Origin: Noviherbaspirillum sp. L7-7A
Lineage (GTDB): Bacteria > Pseudomonadota > Gammaproteobacteria > Burkholderiales > Burkholderiaceae_D
NCBI RefSeq assembly: GCF_019052805.1
Contig: NZ_JAHQRJ010000001.1
Coordinates: forward strand, 3,224,001-3,288,000
DNA length: 64,000 nucleotides
Direction: 5' to 3'
The translations under genes were made by a program, and so were the position numbers. Positions 1 through 9,925 of the stretch are shown here, in pieces; the stretch's first letter is position 1, and each line of letters starts with the position of its first letter. A model generated the notes under the pieces. It worked only from the letters and a program-made list of their open reading frames with translations, ran no database searches and was not told where the DNA came from.

Positions 1-672
1 TTCCAGATGCGGCGTCTTGCGGGCATCGGTCAGGATCAGATCCACCATGCGGCCGAGATAGGCATTGCTGGTATAGGACAGAAAGGGCAATGGCGAGCGG
101 ATATCGCCAGGCAGCAGGAAGTCGGGCGTGCCGGCGCGGTCGCAGCGGGCATAGGCGCGCAAGGTCTCGTGTCCCAGCACCAGCATGTCGTAGCGGCCGG
201 GATCGAGTTGCACCGGCTGGCGTGGATGGTGGTAGCACAGCAGCAGGTCGCAACCGCCTTCGACGATGGTCATCACGGCGTCATGCACGTTCAGCGCCAT
301 CAGGCGCGCGCCGACCGGGCCGAAACCGGCTTCCATGGATTTGATCCATTTCGGCACGAAGGTCAGCGACAGCGTATGCGGCACGGCAAAGTCGATCATG
401 CCGGGCGCCATGGGCCGGTTGCCGCGTAACAGCGCGCGGGCGTTGTTGACCTGGCCGAGCATTTCCATCGCCTGCTCATAGAAAACCTCGCCGGCCGGCG
501 TCAGGCGCGTGGGATAGGAAGTGCGGTCGATCAGGTCGGCGCCGAGCCAGGCTTCCAGCGACTGGATGCGGCGCGAGAATGCCGGCTGGGTGACATGCCG
601 CAGTTCAGCCGAGCGGCTGAAGCTGCGTGTCTCTGCCAGGGAAATGAAGTCTTCAAGCCATTTGGTGTCCAT
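1..672 (-). CDS. LysR-family regulator, HypT (YjiE)-like, 3' end outside window
   Basis: A LysR-type DNA-binding regulator of which the first 224 codons are visible; the reading frame is still open at position 1, so the C-terminus lies outside. Residues 1-60 form the winged helix-turn-helix, with the recognition-helix text TQPAFSRRIQSLE and the wing ending in RLTPAGEVF. The effector domain follows from about residue 85. The segment SYTSNAYLGRMVDLIL near residue 205 resembles the hypochlorite-sensing regulator HypT of Escherichia coli, and the N-terminal WLEDFISLAETRSFS fits as well. The start is the ATG at 670-672. It is 45 bp downstream of, and on the same strand as, the Atm1-type exporter, so the two could be co-transcribed. 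Family assignment is firm; an oxidant ligand is inferred from resemblance only. Confidence 0.85.
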   Translation of the reverse strand, partial: MDTKWLEDFISLAETRSFSRSAELRHVTQPAFSRRIQSLEAWLGADLIDRTSYPTRLTPAGEVFYEQAMEMLGQVNNARALLRGNRPMAPGMIDFAVPHTLSLTFVPKWIKSMEAGFGPVGARLMALNVHDAVMTIVEGGCDLLLCYHHPRQPVQLDPGRYDMLVLGHETLRAYARCDRAGTPDFLLPGDIRSPLPFLSYTSNAYLGRMVDLILTDARKTPHLE

Positions 673-717
673 GGCGCCATGGTAATCGGCTGGCCAGCCG
701 CAGGCAAAGCAATGGCG

Positions 718-2574
718 TCAGGCGGCTTCGCTGGCGCCCATCGGATCGGCGCGTGGCGAAGCCTGGGCTTCGTCCGGCCTGGCCTGCTGCCGTGCCCACA
801 TCTGCGCATAGGCGCCGTCCGCCGCCAGCAGCTGCGCATGGGTGCCGCGCTCGATGATGCGGCCGTGGTCCATCACCAGGATCTGGGCCGCGTCGGCGAT
901 CGTGGACAGCCGGTGCGCGATGACCAGCGTGGTCCGGGTACGGGCAATCGCCTTCAGTTCGGCCTGTATCGCCTGCTCGGCACGTGAATCCAGGGCGGAC
1001 GTCGCTTCGTCGAAGATCAGGATGGCCGGGTCTTTCAGCAGCGCGCGGGCAATCGCCACCCGCTGCTTCTCACCACCCGACAGCTTCAGGCCGCGCTCGC
1101 CGACCATGGTCTGGTAACCCGCCGGCAGCGTTTCGATGAAGTCGTGGATGGATGCGGCGCGCGCGGCGGCGATCAGTTCCTCGCGGCTGGCGCCCGGCCT
1201 GCCATAGGCGATGTTGTATTCGATGGTGTCATTGAACAGCACGGTGTCCTGCGGCACGATGCCGATGGCGCCGCGCAGCGATGACTGTGTTACCTGACGC
1301 AGGTCCTGGCCATCGATGCTGATGGCGCCGCCATCCACATCGTAGAAACGAAACAGCAGCCGCGACAGCGTCGATTTGCCGGAGCCGCTATGGCCGACCA
1401 CGGCAGTCGTGCTGCCGGCCGGGATGGTGAAGTCGACGTCGAACAGGATCTGCCGGTTTTTCTCGTAGCTGAAATTCACATGGGAGAAGCGCACCTCGGC
1501 GCCATGCGCGGCAAGCGCCGGCGCACCGGGCACGTCCGCCACTTCGCGATGCTGGTCCAGCAAGGCAAACAGGCGTTCCATGTCGGCCAGGCTCTGCTTG
1601 ATCTCCCGGTACAGCACGCCCAGGAAGTTCAGCGGCACATACAGCTGGATCATGAAGGCATTGACCAGCACCAGGTCGCCCAGCGTCAGGGTGCCGTCGA
1701 TCACGCCCTGGGTGGCGCGCCAGAGGATCAGGGTGACGGCAACGGCGATGATGGCGGACTGGCCGGTGTTGAGCAGCGACAGCGAGGTTTGCGAGCGCAC
1801 CGCGGCGGCCTCGTAGCGCTGCAGGCCCTCGTCATAGCGCCGTGCCTCGTACTCTTCGTTGCCGAAGTACTTGACCGTTTCATAGTTGATCAGGGAGTCG
1901 ATCGCCTTGGTGTTGGCCTTGGAGTCCAGGTCATTCATCGTGCGCCGGAAGTGGGTGCGCCACTCGGTGACCAGCACGGTGAAGGCGATGTAGGTCACCA
2001 GCGCGCCGGCCGTGATGATGGAAAACCAGATGTCGTAATGCAGCACCAGGTAGCCCAGCACCAGCGTGATTTCGACCAGCGTGGGCAGGATGGAAAACAG
2101 GGTGTAGGAAACCAGCGAGGAAATGCCGCGGGTGCCGCGCTCGATGTCGCGCGTCATGCCGCCGGTCTGGCGGTTCAGGTGGAAGCGCAGCGACAGCGAA
2201 TGCAGATGCTTGAAGACCTGCAGCGCGACAGTGCGCACTGCGCGCTGGGTGACCCGGGCGAATACGAATTCGCGCAACTCGGTAAAGAGCGTGGTGGACA
2301 GCCGCAGCGCGCCATACGCAAGCAGCAGGCCAAGCGGCAGCGCCAGCAATGCCTGCGGCTGGCTGGCGGTGATGGTGAGACGGTCGATCAGCTGCTTGAG
2401 GATGAGCGGAACGCCCACATTGGCCATCTTGGCGCTGACCAGGAACACCAGGGCCAGCGACATGCGCCATTTGTAGGCCCACAGATAGGGCAGCAGGGTC
2501 TTCAGGGTGGCCCAGTCGTTGCGGGTGCCCTGGTTGGCGGGTGCGTCGGGAAGCGGGGGCAGAGTGCGTCGCAT
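718..2574 (-). CDS. Atm1/HMT1-type ABC exporter (fused membrane and ATPase domains)
   Basis: A half-transporter of 618 residues that should work as a homodimer in the inner membrane. Residues 35-335 are the six-helix exporter domain; the text [16 protein letters not shown] (135-150) and [11 protein letters not shown] (230-240) are hallmarks of the Atm1 group that exports glutathione-linked sulfur or metal conjugates. The ATPase domain has Walker [10 protein letters not shown] (394-402), Q-loop PQDTVLF (441-447), signature LSGGEKQR (498-505), Walker B ILIFDE (518-523) and the H-loop histidine at 554. The start chosen (ATG at 2572-2574) has no clear ribosome-binding site, but starts further upstream would overlap the divergent thioesterase gene. 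The substrate is inferred from family knowledge; the gene diverges from a thioesterase across a 76-bp gap. Confidence 0.88.
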   Translation of the reverse strand: MRRTLPPLPDAPANQGTRNDWATLKTLLPYLWAYKWRMSLALVFLVSAKMANVGVPLILKQLIDRLTITASQPQALLALPLGLLLAYGALRLSTTLFTELREFVFARVTQRAVRTVALQVFKHLHSLSLRFHLNRQTGGMTRDIERGTRGISSLVSYTLFSILPTLVEITLVLGYLVLHYDIWFSIITAGALVTYIAFTVLVTEWRTHFRRTMNDLDSKANTKAIDSLINYETVKYFGNEEYEARRYDEGLQRYEAAAVRSQTSLSLLNTGQSAIIAVAVTLILWRATQGVIDGTLTLGDLVLVNAFMIQLYVPLNFLGVLYREIKQSLADMERLFALLDQHREVADVPGAPALAAHGAEVRFSHVNFSYEKNRQILFDVDFTIPAGSTTAVVGHSGSGKSTLSRLLFRFYDVDGGAISIDGQDLRQVTQSSLRGAIGIVPQDTVLFNDTIEYNIAYGRPGASREELIAAARAASIHDFIETLPAGYQTMVGERGLKLSGGEKQRVAIARALLKDPAILIFDEATSALDSRAEQAIQAELKAIARTRTTLVIAHRLSTIADAAQILVMDHGRIIERGTHAQLLAADGAYAQMWARQQARPDEAQASPRADPMGASEAA

Positions 2575-2650
2575 TGAGAGTGGGCTGGCGGATGGTTTAT
2601 GCTTGGCCCTCGATTGTAACGTTCTTATCCCAGGAAGGCAGGACCGCTCC

Positions 2651-3073
2651 ATGACCGAAAGTAACCAGACCAGACTTCCGCCCGGCATGCCGGCCTTGCG
2701 GGTCATGCCGATGCCGGCGGATTCGAATGCGCACGGCGATGTGTTTGGCGGATGGATCATGGCCCAGGTCGACATCGCCGGCGCCCTGCCGGCGGCCCGC
2801 CGCGCCAATGGCCGGGTGGCCACCATCGCCGTCAACTCCTTTGTCTTCAAGCAACCGGTGTTCGTCGGCGACCTGCTGTCGTTCTATGCCACGGTCGTGA
2901 AGTCGGGCAAGACCTCGGTGACGGTAAATGTCGAGGTCTATGCCGAGCGCAATCGCCTGCAATGGGAAGTGGTGAAGGTGACCGAAGCCACCCTCACCTA
3001 TGTCGCCACGGGGGAAGACCGCAAGCCGCGGCTGTTGCCGCCCGAGTCGGCCCAGCATCCGGACGGCGCATAA
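2651..3073 (+). CDS. Acyl-CoA thioesterase, YciA-like hotdog fold
   Basis: A 140-residue single hotdog-domain enzyme of the usual YciA size. It should hydrolyse acyl-CoA thioesters in the cytoplasm. The key text is [20 protein letters not shown] (residues 26-45): the aspartate in GGWIMAQVD and the preceding HGDVFGG loop are the catalytic region of the acyl-CoA thioester hydrolase family. The following [16 protein letters not shown] is the typical second strand pair. It starts at the ATG at 2651 and diverges from the ABC exporter across 76 bp that must hold both promoters. The next gene (PhoD) begins 11 bp after its stop, so the two are probably one transcript, although no functional link between thioesterase and phosphatase is evident. 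Confidence 0.87.
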   Translation: MTESNQTRLPPGMPALRVMPMPADSNAHGDVFGGWIMAQVDIAGALPAARRANGRVATIAVNSFVFKQPVFVGDLLSFYATVVKSGKTSVTVNVEVYAERNRLQWEVVKVTEATLTYVATGEDRKPRLLPPESAQHPDGA

Positions 3074-3084
3074 CCTTCCAGCGC

Positions 3085-4653
3085 ATGGACAGGCGTTCCT
3101 TCCTGCTCAATGCAGCACGCCTTGCGGCCTTGGGCGCTGGCGCAGCCGGAACCACGCTCTGCGCCGCCAACTGGTATCCATTCCGCCTCGGCGTGGCTTC
3201 CGGATCGCCGCTGCCCCATGGCGTGGTGCTGTGGACCCGTCTCATGGCCGAGCCAGGCAATGACGCGCCGCCATCGTCCGGCCCTCTGACAGTGCGCTGG
3301 GAAGTGGCGAATGATGAAGCTTTTCGCAGCATCGTCGCGCGCGGCGACGCCCTCGCGGCGCCGCAGCTTGCGCACAGCGTGCATGTCGACGTGGGCGGCC
3401 TGCAGCCGGACCGCTGGTACTGGTACCGCTTCATGCTGGGCGATGCGATCAGTCCGGTGGCACGCACCCGCACTGCGCCTGCGGCAGAGGCAATGCCGGC
3501 AAGAATGCGGCTGGCCTACGCCTCCTGCCAGCACTGGGAATTCGGCGAGTATGCGGCGCATCGCCACATCGCCGCGATGGCGCCCGACCTGGTGGCCTTT
3601 CTCGGAGACTACATCTACGAATGGGGACCGTATCAGAGCACGCATCCGGACTCGCCCCGGCGCAGCGATGAATCCATCACGCTGGCGGACTACCGTGCCC
3701 GTTACGCGCAGTACAAGGCCGACCCGCATCTGCAGGCATCGCACCATGCCGCGCCCTGGATCGTTACCTGGGATGACCATGAAGTGGCCAATGATTACGC
3801 CGATGACCGCGACGGCCGGCTGGACCCGGCCTTCCTGCAGCGCCGCGCCGCCGCCTACCAGGCTTTCTATGAGCACATGCCGGTGCGGCTGACGGTGCCG
3901 CCGGCGCATGCCGGAGGCTTCGCCCATATGCGCATCTATGAGCGTTATGACTGGGGGCGGCTGGCACGCCTGCATGTGCTGGATGACCGCCAGTATCGTT
4001 CGCATCAGGCCTGCGCGCCGACCGGGCGCGGCGGCAGCACATCGGTCGGCGCGTCCTGCCGGGAACGGCTGGCGCCGCAGCGTACGCTGCTTGGCCTGGA
4101 ACAGGAAGCCTGGCTGGCGCAGGGGCTGGCCTCGTCGAGGGCACGCTGGAACATCCTGGCGCAGCAGACGCTGATGGCACAGTGCAGCCATGCCCAGGCT
4201 GACCGCGAAGGCGAGGGCCGGTTCTGGACCGATGGCTGGGATGGCTATCCGGCAGCGCGGCAGCGCCTGATGCGCGATATCGCGCGTTACCGTCCGTCCA
4301 ATCCCGTGGTGATTTCAGGCGACGTGCACAGCTTTTTCGCCAGCGATCTGCGCAGCGATTTCTACCGTCCCGCTTCGCCGGAAAACCCGGTGCTGGCGAC
4401 CGAGTTCTGCGGCACGTCGGTGACGTCGAATTCGCGGCCACAAGCGCGCACGGACGAGTACCTGACGATGAATCCGCACATTGCCTACGGCCGCAGCGAC
4501 CGGCGCGGCTTCGCCGTGATGGACCTGGCGCCGGATCATGCCACGGTCTTGTTCCAGGGCCTGGAGAATGTAAAAAGCGCCAGCTCGGCAATGACCACGC
4601 TGGCGCGTTTCAGGGTGGAGGATGGCCGGCCGGGCGTGTTGCCGGCCGCCTGA
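3085..4653 (+). CDS. phoD: Alkaline phosphatase D, Tat-exported
   Basis: A 522-residue PhoD-family phosphomonoesterase or phosphodiesterase. The N-terminus MDRRSFLLNAARLAALGAG is a twin-arginine signal, so the enzyme should be exported folded. Family motifs are present in order: SCQHWEFGEY (148-156), GDYIYEW (174-180), WDDHEVAND (229-237) and SGDVHSF (411-417). These supply the Asp, Tyr, His and Cys ligands for the Fe/Ca centre of PhoD enzymes. The ATG at 3085 was chosen because it gives the Tat signal directly; the open frame upstream overlaps the thioesterase gene. The stop lies only 5 bp from the stop of the convergent fadD gene. No Pho box was recognised, so phosphate control is not shown. 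Confidence 0.9.
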   Translation: MDRRSFLLNAARLAALGAGAAGTTLCAANWYPFRLGVASGSPLPHGVVLWTRLMAEPGNDAPPSSGPLTVRWEVANDEAFRSIVARGDALAAPQLAHSVHVDVGGLQPDRWYWYRFMLGDAISPVARTRTAPAAEAMPARMRLAYASCQHWEFGEYAAHRHIAAMAPDLVAFLGDYIYEWGPYQSTHPDSPRRSDESITLADYRARYAQYKADPHLQASHHAAPWIVTWDDHEVANDYADDRDGRLDPAFLQRRAAAYQAFYEHMPVRLTVPPAHAGGFAHMRIYERYDWGRLARLHVLDDRQYRSHQACAPTGRGGSTSVGASCRERLAPQRTLLGLEQEAWLAQGLASSRARWNILAQQTLMAQCSHAQADREGEGRFWTDGWDGYPAARQRLMRDIARYRPSNPVVISGDVHSFFASDLRSDFYRPASPENPVLATEFCGTSVTSNSRPQARTDEYLTMNPHIAYGRSDRRGFAVMDLAPDHATVLFQGLENVKSASSAMTTLARFRVEDGRPGVLPAA

Positions 4654-4658
4654 GGAAG

Positions 4659-6341
4659 TTAAGCCGCCTGCTTCTCGTCGCGCAATTCGCGCCGCAGTAT
4701 CTTGCCCACATTCGTCTTCGGCAGTTCATTGCGGAACTCGATGTACTTGGGACGCTTGTAGCCGGTCAGCTGCTCGCGGCAATAGTCCATGAGCTGGGCC
4801 GAGGTCAGCGCGGGGTCCTTGCGCACCACGAAAACCTTGACTGCCTCGCCCGAACTGGCATCGGGCACGCCCACGCACGCCGACTCCAGCACGCCGGGAT
4901 GGGTGGCCAGCACATCCTCGATCTCGTTCGGATAGACATTGAAACCCGACACCAGGATCATGTCCTTCTTGCGGTCGACGATGCGCACATAGCCGCGTTC
5001 GTCCATCACGCCGACGTCGCCGGTCTTGAAGTAGCCCTCAGGTGTCATCACCTTGGCCGTTTCTTCCGGACGGTTCCAGTAGCCCGCCATCACCTGCGGT
5101 CCGCGGATGGCGATTTCACCCACCTGGCCAAGCGGCAGGGGCTGGCCGTTGTCATCCAGGATCGCGATTTCTGTCGATGGAACGGGCAAGCCTATCGTGC
5201 CGGTGAAGGCATGGTTGTCGGATGGATTGCAGGTGGCGACCGGGGAGGTCTCGGACAAGCCATAACCCTCGATGATGGGGCAGCCCGTCACCTGCAGCCA
5301 CTTGTCCGCCACCGCGCGTTGCACCGCCATGCCGCCACCGTTGCAGACCTTCAGCCCGGAAAAGTCGAGCTTGGCAAAGTCGGGGTTGTTGAGCAGGCCG
5401 TTGTACAGCGTGTTGACCGCCGGGAAGATATTGATCTTGTACTTCGACAGCTCCTTGACCAGGCCAGGGATGTCGCGCGGATTCGGTATGAGCAGGTTCG
5501 TGGCGCCCATGCGGGTTCCCATCAGGCAGCAAGCCGTCAGCGCAAAGATGTGATACAGCGGCAGCGCGCAGACATACACCAGTTCCTCGACATGCGGCTC
5601 GCGCTTGATCGCCGGCTGCGCCCAGGCTTCGCTCTGCAGCACATTGGCCAGCACGTTGCGATGGGTGAGGGTCGCGCCCTTGGAGACGCCGGTGGTGCCG
5701 CCGGTGTACTGCAGGAAGGCCACGTCCTCGTGGGTCAGCGGCACGGGCTTGAGCGTCATGCGGCTGCCTTCGGCCAGCGCCCGCTTGAACGGCACGGCAT
5801 TGGACAACTGATAGGCCGGCACCATCTTTTTCACATTGCGCACCACGAAATTGACGATGCCGCCCTTCAGTCCGCCCAGCAGGTCGCCCATCGAGGCGAT
5901 CACCACGTGGCGCACCCTGGTGTTTGCCACCACCTGTTCCAGCGTGGTGGCGAAGTTCTCGAGAATGATGATGGCTTCGGCGCCGGAATCGTTGAGCTGG
6001 TGCGACAGTTCGCGGGCGGTGTAGAGCGGATTGACGTTGACGACGGTATAGCCGGCGCGCAGCACGGCGGCCAGGGCCACCGGGTACTGCAATATGTTGG
6101 GCATCATCAGCGCCACGCGGGCGCCCTTTTCCAGCCCCCTGCTCTGCAGCCAGGCGCCGAGGCGCTGGGACATGGCATCGACCTGGGCATAGGTCAGCGA
6201 CTTGCCCATGCAGATGTAGGCCTTGCGCTGCGCATAATTCTGGAACGCTTCTTCCAGCAGGTGAACCAGCGAACGGTAACGGGTGTAATCGATTTCCGCG
6301 GGAACGTCCGCCGGATAGGACCTAAGCCAAATCTTGTCCAT
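4659..6341 (-). CDS. fadD: Long-chain fatty acid-CoA ligase
   Basis: A 560-residue member of the adenylate-forming family that activates free fatty acids to acyl-CoA. The AMP-binding P-loop reads YTGGTTGVSKG (212-222), the second adenylate motif GYGLSETSP (359-367), and the hinge and linker motif DRKKDMILVSGFNVYP follows near 450. The catalytic lysine is K547 in TNVGKILRREL close to the C-terminus. Length and N-terminus (MDKIWLRSYP, followed by VPAEID) match proteobacterial FadD. It stands alone, convergent with phoD, with a roughly 200-bp upstream region (6342-6541) before the next gene on the same strand. No FadR-type operator was identified. Confidence 0.93.
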   Translation of the reverse strand: MDKIWLRSYPADVPAEIDYTRYRSLVHLLEEAFQNYAQRKAYICMGKSLTYAQVDAMSQRLGAWLQSRGLEKGARVALMMPNILQYPVALAAVLRAGYTVVNVNPLYTARELSHQLNDSGAEAIIILENFATTLEQVVANTRVRHVVIASMGDLLGGLKGGIVNFVVRNVKKMVPAYQLSNAVPFKRALAEGSRMTLKPVPLTHEDVAFLQYTGGTTGVSKGATLTHRNVLANVLQSEAWAQPAIKREPHVEELVYVCALPLYHIFALTACCLMGTRMGATNLLIPNPRDIPGLVKELSKYKINIFPAVNTLYNGLLNNPDFAKLDFSGLKVCNGGGMAVQRAVADKWLQVTGCPIIEGYGLSETSPVATCNPSDNHAFTGTIGLPVPSTEIAILDDNGQPLPLGQVGEIAIRGPQVMAGYWNRPEETAKVMTPEGYFKTGDVGVMDERGYVRIVDRKKDMILVSGFNVYPNEIEDVLATHPGVLESACVGVPDASSGEAVKVFVVRKDPALTSAQLMDYCREQLTGYKRPKYIEFRNELPKTNVGKILRRELRDEKQAA

Positions 6342-6541
6342 AGTCTGCCTCGAAATATTGTTATGTATGGAGATGGAAGAATGCGCTGGGCGCCGGACCG
6401 GCAGGCCTCTCGAAAGCTGCCGGTAAGCAGGATGCTAGTCGGCAGGCCCTGGCGTCGCAAGCATTTTGCGAAAATTTGGAGCAATTACTCTAGCGGCGAT
6501 GATTTCCTCTGTGAAATTGCCTGAACTGATAGGTTGATTGC

Positions 6542-7651
6542 TCATTCCTGGCGGGTCGCCGCTGCCTGGCTTTCGTCGGACGCCATTCTGGCAGGCTGCC
6601 CCAAATCGGCGAGTTGCTGATGGCGCTGGCTCTTGTCCTCCGCCGCCATGTGCTTTACCGCGGCATAGAAGGCAGACAGGCTTTTCTCCTGCCGCAGCAG
6701 GCTCCGGAAACCCGGCACGAAATCATGGTAGGTCGCAATCGACGCCAAATGCGCATTGGACAGCGGCTCGGCGAACCAGCGGTCATAGCCGGCATAGCCG
6801 CCCCAGCTGGCCTTGAGCACCTGGTAATCGTCCTTCAGGGACTGGAACAGCGCGGCCTTGGTTTTCAGCTTTTCGGCGTCGGCCGCATCGCTGTCGTAGT
6901 TGGCCTTCAGTTCAGTGCGGTATTTCAGCAGCAGGGCCAGGAAATCCTTCTTGCGGCTCTCGTAGTCGGCATAGGCACGGCGCATCTTTTCATCGCCGAA
7001 GCGCGCCATCCAGCGTTCCACGCCAACCTCTTCCACCGCCACCGCGAAGGATTCATTGAACTGGCTGTCGTCCTTGGCATAGGCGACCTGGTGCGCCAGC
7101 TCATGGAAGACCAGGCGCGCCAGTTCGCCGTCCGGGTACTGGATGAAGGTCGACAGCACCGGGTCGTTGAACCAGCCCAGGGTCGAGTAGGCGGGCACGC
7201 CGCCGATCTGCACATCGAGCCCCTGCCCGCGCAATTCGCCGGCGAATGCCTGCGCCGCTTCCTTGCTGTAATAGCCGCGGTAATTGACGCAGCCGGCAAT
7301 CGGGAAGCACCATTTGGTCGGCTCCAGCGACAGCGCCGGCGCCGCCACGACGTTCCACAACACGAAGGGACGCTTCAGGTCGGCGTAGAACTTGTAGCTG
7401 CCGTTGTCGGGCAGCTCCAGTTCGGCCGCGGCGAAACGACGTATTTCCTTGACCCGCTGCAGCTTGGTCTTGAGCTTGTCGCCGGTCGCCGGGTCGGCCA
7501 GCCAGTCGTCGATCGGACGGGCCTGTGCCATCAGGGAGTACTGCCCTTGCGCTGCCTGCATGTAGTAACCAAGCTGGGCGCAGCCGCCGGACAGCCCGGC
7601 AGCCAGGATGGCGGCGCTGGCCAAGAGCGCGGTGCGATAGCGTATCTTCAT
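6542..7651 (-). CDS. Predicted lipoprotein zinc aminopeptidase (Aminopep / DUF-type M-family)
   Basis: A 369-residue protein of the 'putative aminopeptidase' family found in proteobacteria. The first 24 residues are a signal peptide ending in LSGGC, where C24 could be lipidated, although the residue three before the Cys is Ser rather than the usual Leu. The zinc motif HELAHQ (183-188) followed by NESFA (199-203) is the gluzincin arrangement HExxH plus a downstream glutamate. Pairs such as CFPIAGCVNYRGYY (115-128) are conserved in this family. Its start codon overlaps the stop of the molybdopterin oxidoreductase by 4 bp (ATGA), so it is translated from the same message. Substrate unknown; peptidase activity is inferred from the metal motif. 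Confidence 0.82.
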   Translation of the reverse strand: MKIRYRTALLASAAILAAGLSGGCAQLGYYMQAAQGQYSLMAQARPIDDWLADPATGDKLKTKLQRVKEIRRFAAAELELPDNGSYKFYADLKRPFVLWNVVAAPALSLEPTKWCFPIAGCVNYRGYYSKEAAQAFAGELRGQGLDVQIGGVPAYSTLGWFNDPVLSTFIQYPDGELARLVFHELAHQVAYAKDDSQFNESFAVAVEEVGVERWMARFGDEKMRRAYADYESRKKDFLALLLKYRTELKANYDSDAADAEKLKTKAALFQSLKDDYQVLKASWGGYAGYDRWFAEPLSNAHLASIATYHDFVPGFRSLLRQEKSLSAFYAAVKHMAAEDKSQRHQQLADLGQPARMASDESQAAATRQE

Positions 7652-9735
7652 GCTTCTATTCCCGTTCTTTCCACTTCCACCAGCACGTCGTAAAAGGTGG
7701 GCGCCCGGCCCATGTCGGTCAGGCGCTGGCTGGTCAGTTCATTGGCGTTTTTCCCGTCCGAGGCCAGCTTTTTCCACCAGATCGACAGGCCCACCACCAG
7801 GCCGGGGCGGGCATGGTCAGTGACGCGGGCCCGGGCGATGAAGGCGCCGCGGTCATTGCGGATGCGTACCATGTCGCCATCGGCAATGCCGCGCTCAGCC
7901 GCGTCCCGCGGATGCATGTCCAGGTGCGGCTCGCCCTCCGTGCTGCGCAGGCTTTCCACATTGACGAAGGTCGAATTCAGGAAATTGCGGGCCGGCGGCG
8001 AGATCATGGCCAGCGGATAGCGCTGTGCCAGTTCAGGATTGCTGGCGGCGGATTCATAGGGCGGGATGTAGGACGGCAGCGGATCGAGCCCGTCGGCCAG
8101 CATGCGGGCGCAGTAGAACTCGCATTTCCCGGAAGGCGTGGCGAAATTGCCGTTGGCAAAGGGCGCGTCTGCAATGGCCAGCTTGCGCCAGCCGATGCGC
8201 TTCAGCTCCTGCCAGTCGAAGTGCGCGGCGCGCGGGTCGGCCCGGTTGAAGGCCCGGGCGGCAATCTCGTCATCGGTTTCATGGAAGCAGTCGTCGTCGA
8301 AACCCATACGGGCCGCGAGCAAACGGAAAATCTCGGTATTGGGCTTGGCCTCGCCCAGCGGCGCGATGGCGGGATTATTGGCCAGCATGTAGAGATGGCC
8401 ATAGGCGCCGTGGACGTCGGCATGCTCGAGCTGGGTCGTGGCAGGCAGCAGGATGTCGGCGTAGTCGGCGGTGTCGGTCTGGAAGTGCTCCAGCACCACG
8501 GTAAACAGGTCGTCGCGGGCAAAGCCCTGCGCCACCTTCGGCGACTCCGGCGCCACCGCCACCGGGTTGGCGTTAAAGACGATCACCGCTTCGATCTGCG
8601 CACCGAACCCGGGCGATGCCGGCCGCAGCAGATCGTCGCCTATGGTGCTCATGTTGATCAGTCGCGGCAGCTTGCCCGGCAGCAGATCGGGACGCTGCAA
8701 TGCCTGCGCATTCTTGGGAAAGCTGTCGCTGGCCGACAGCTGCACGCCGCCAGCGGCATGGCGCCAGGCGCCGACCAGCGCCGGCAGGCAGGCGATATTG
8801 CGCACGGCCATGCCGCCGCCGCGCACCCGCTGCAGGCCGTAATTCAGGCGTATGGCCACCGGCTGTCCGGTGCGGGCGGTGCCGCCGTAAAGCTGCGCGA
8901 GTTGTTCGATCTGCTCGACCGGCACGCCGCAGATTTCCGCCGCCCGCTGCGGCGGCCATTCCATTGCGCGCGCCTTGAGCTCGTCAAAGCCCAGGGTGTG
9001 CCGCGCAATGTAGTCGTGGTCGAGCAGGTCGTCGCGGATCAGGATGTGCATCATCGCCAGCGCTAGCGCCGCGTCGGTGCCTGGCAAGGGAGCGATATGG
9101 ATCTGGCACTTCTCGGCCGTCAGCGAGCGGTAGGGATCGATCGCCACCAGGATCGCGCCGCGTCGCTTGGCTTCCTGGGCCCGCATCCAGAAATGCACGT
9201 TGGACGCGATCGGGTTGCCGCCCCAGATCAGGATGACCTGGGCATCCTGGAACTGCTCGACGTCCATGCCGACCTTGCCGCCCAGCGTGTAGGTGATGCC
9301 GGCCGCACCGGCCGAGGCGCAGATGGTGCGGTCCAGCCGCGATGCGCCCAGCCGGTGGAAGAAGCGCGCCGACATCGACTCGCCCTGCACCAGGCCCATG
9401 GTGCCGGCATAGTTATAGGGAAGAATGGCTTCCGGGGCACGCGCCGCAATCGCCTTCAAACGCGTGGCGATGGTGTCAATCGCCTCCTCCCAGCTGATTG
9501 CCTCGAATTTGCCCTCACCCTTGGCGCCGACGCGGCGCATCGGATGCAGCAGGCGATCCGCATGGTAGATGCGCTCGGTGTAGCGGGCGACCTTGGTGCA
9601 CAGCACGCCGGCCGTGGTCGGGTGCTCCGGATCGCCGCGCACCTTGGTGGCAATGCCGTTTTCCACCGTCACCAGCATGGCGCAGGTATCGGGACAGTCG
9701 TGGGGACAGGCAGCGCGGATGGTCTTGGTCGTCAT
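7648..9735 (-). CDS. Molybdopterin-dependent oxidoreductase (DMSO reductase superfamily)
   Basis: A 695-residue enzyme with one Fe-S cluster and bis-molybdopterin guanine dinucleotide. The N-terminal 4Fe-4S ligands are C10, C14 and C18 (CPHDCPDTC) and C46 (GVLCTKV), the formate dehydrogenase/nitrate reductase pattern. The cofactor domains and the C-terminal molydopterin dinucleotide-binding domain (from about residue 580, with PARNFLNSTFVN) are intact. RTICASAGAAG near 160 may carry the metal-coordinating Cys, but this is not certain. There is no Tat signal, so it should be cytoplasmic. The ATG at 9735 was chosen because homology begins immediately; upstream codons lie in AT-rich non-coding DNA. 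It diverges from the M20D gene across 190 bp. Substrate unknown. Confidence 0.87.
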   Translation of the reverse strand: MTTKTIRAACPHDCPDTCAMLVTVENGIATKVRGDPEHPTTAGVLCTKVARYTERIYHADRLLHPMRRVGAKGEGKFEAISWEEAIDTIATRLKAIAARAPEAILPYNYAGTMGLVQGESMSARFFHRLGASRLDRTICASAGAAGITYTLGGKVGMDVEQFQDAQVILIWGGNPIASNVHFWMRAQEAKRRGAILVAIDPYRSLTAEKCQIHIAPLPGTDAALALAMMHILIRDDLLDHDYIARHTLGFDELKARAMEWPPQRAAEICGVPVEQIEQLAQLYGGTARTGQPVAIRLNYGLQRVRGGGMAVRNIACLPALVGAWRHAAGGVQLSASDSFPKNAQALQRPDLLPGKLPRLINMSTIGDDLLRPASPGFGAQIEAVIVFNANPVAVAPESPKVAQGFARDDLFTVVLEHFQTDTADYADILLPATTQLEHADVHGAYGHLYMLANNPAIAPLGEAKPNTEIFRLLAARMGFDDDCFHETDDEIAARAFNRADPRAAHFDWQELKRIGWRKLAIADAPFANGNFATPSGKCEFYCARMLADGLDPLPSYIPPYESAASNPELAQRYPLAMISPPARNFLNSTFVNVESLRSTEGEPHLDMHPRDAAERGIADGDMVRIRNDRGAFIARARVTDHARPGLVVGLSIWWKKLASDGKNANELTSQRLTDMGRAPTFYDVLVEVERTGIEA

Positions 9736-9925
9736 GGGGATATCGCTTTCGGAGCGTTCAATCGTACTGCAAAACGCTTTTCGCGAGGCATGAAATTTCA
9801 GCTTAAGCCTCTGTTTCTGAAGATGTTTTCTTTTTAAAATTGACTGTCTTACAAATGCTTGACGCTTCAATATTGTCGAGCATGCAAATCGGCTATGCTG
9901 TCGGTTCAAAATACAGGAGAACATC

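Noticed and set aside
1390-2577. A plus-strand open frame of 395 codons opposite the Atm1-type exporter
   Set aside because: His/Gln/Gly-rich product without domain; the opposite strand carries all ABC motifs.
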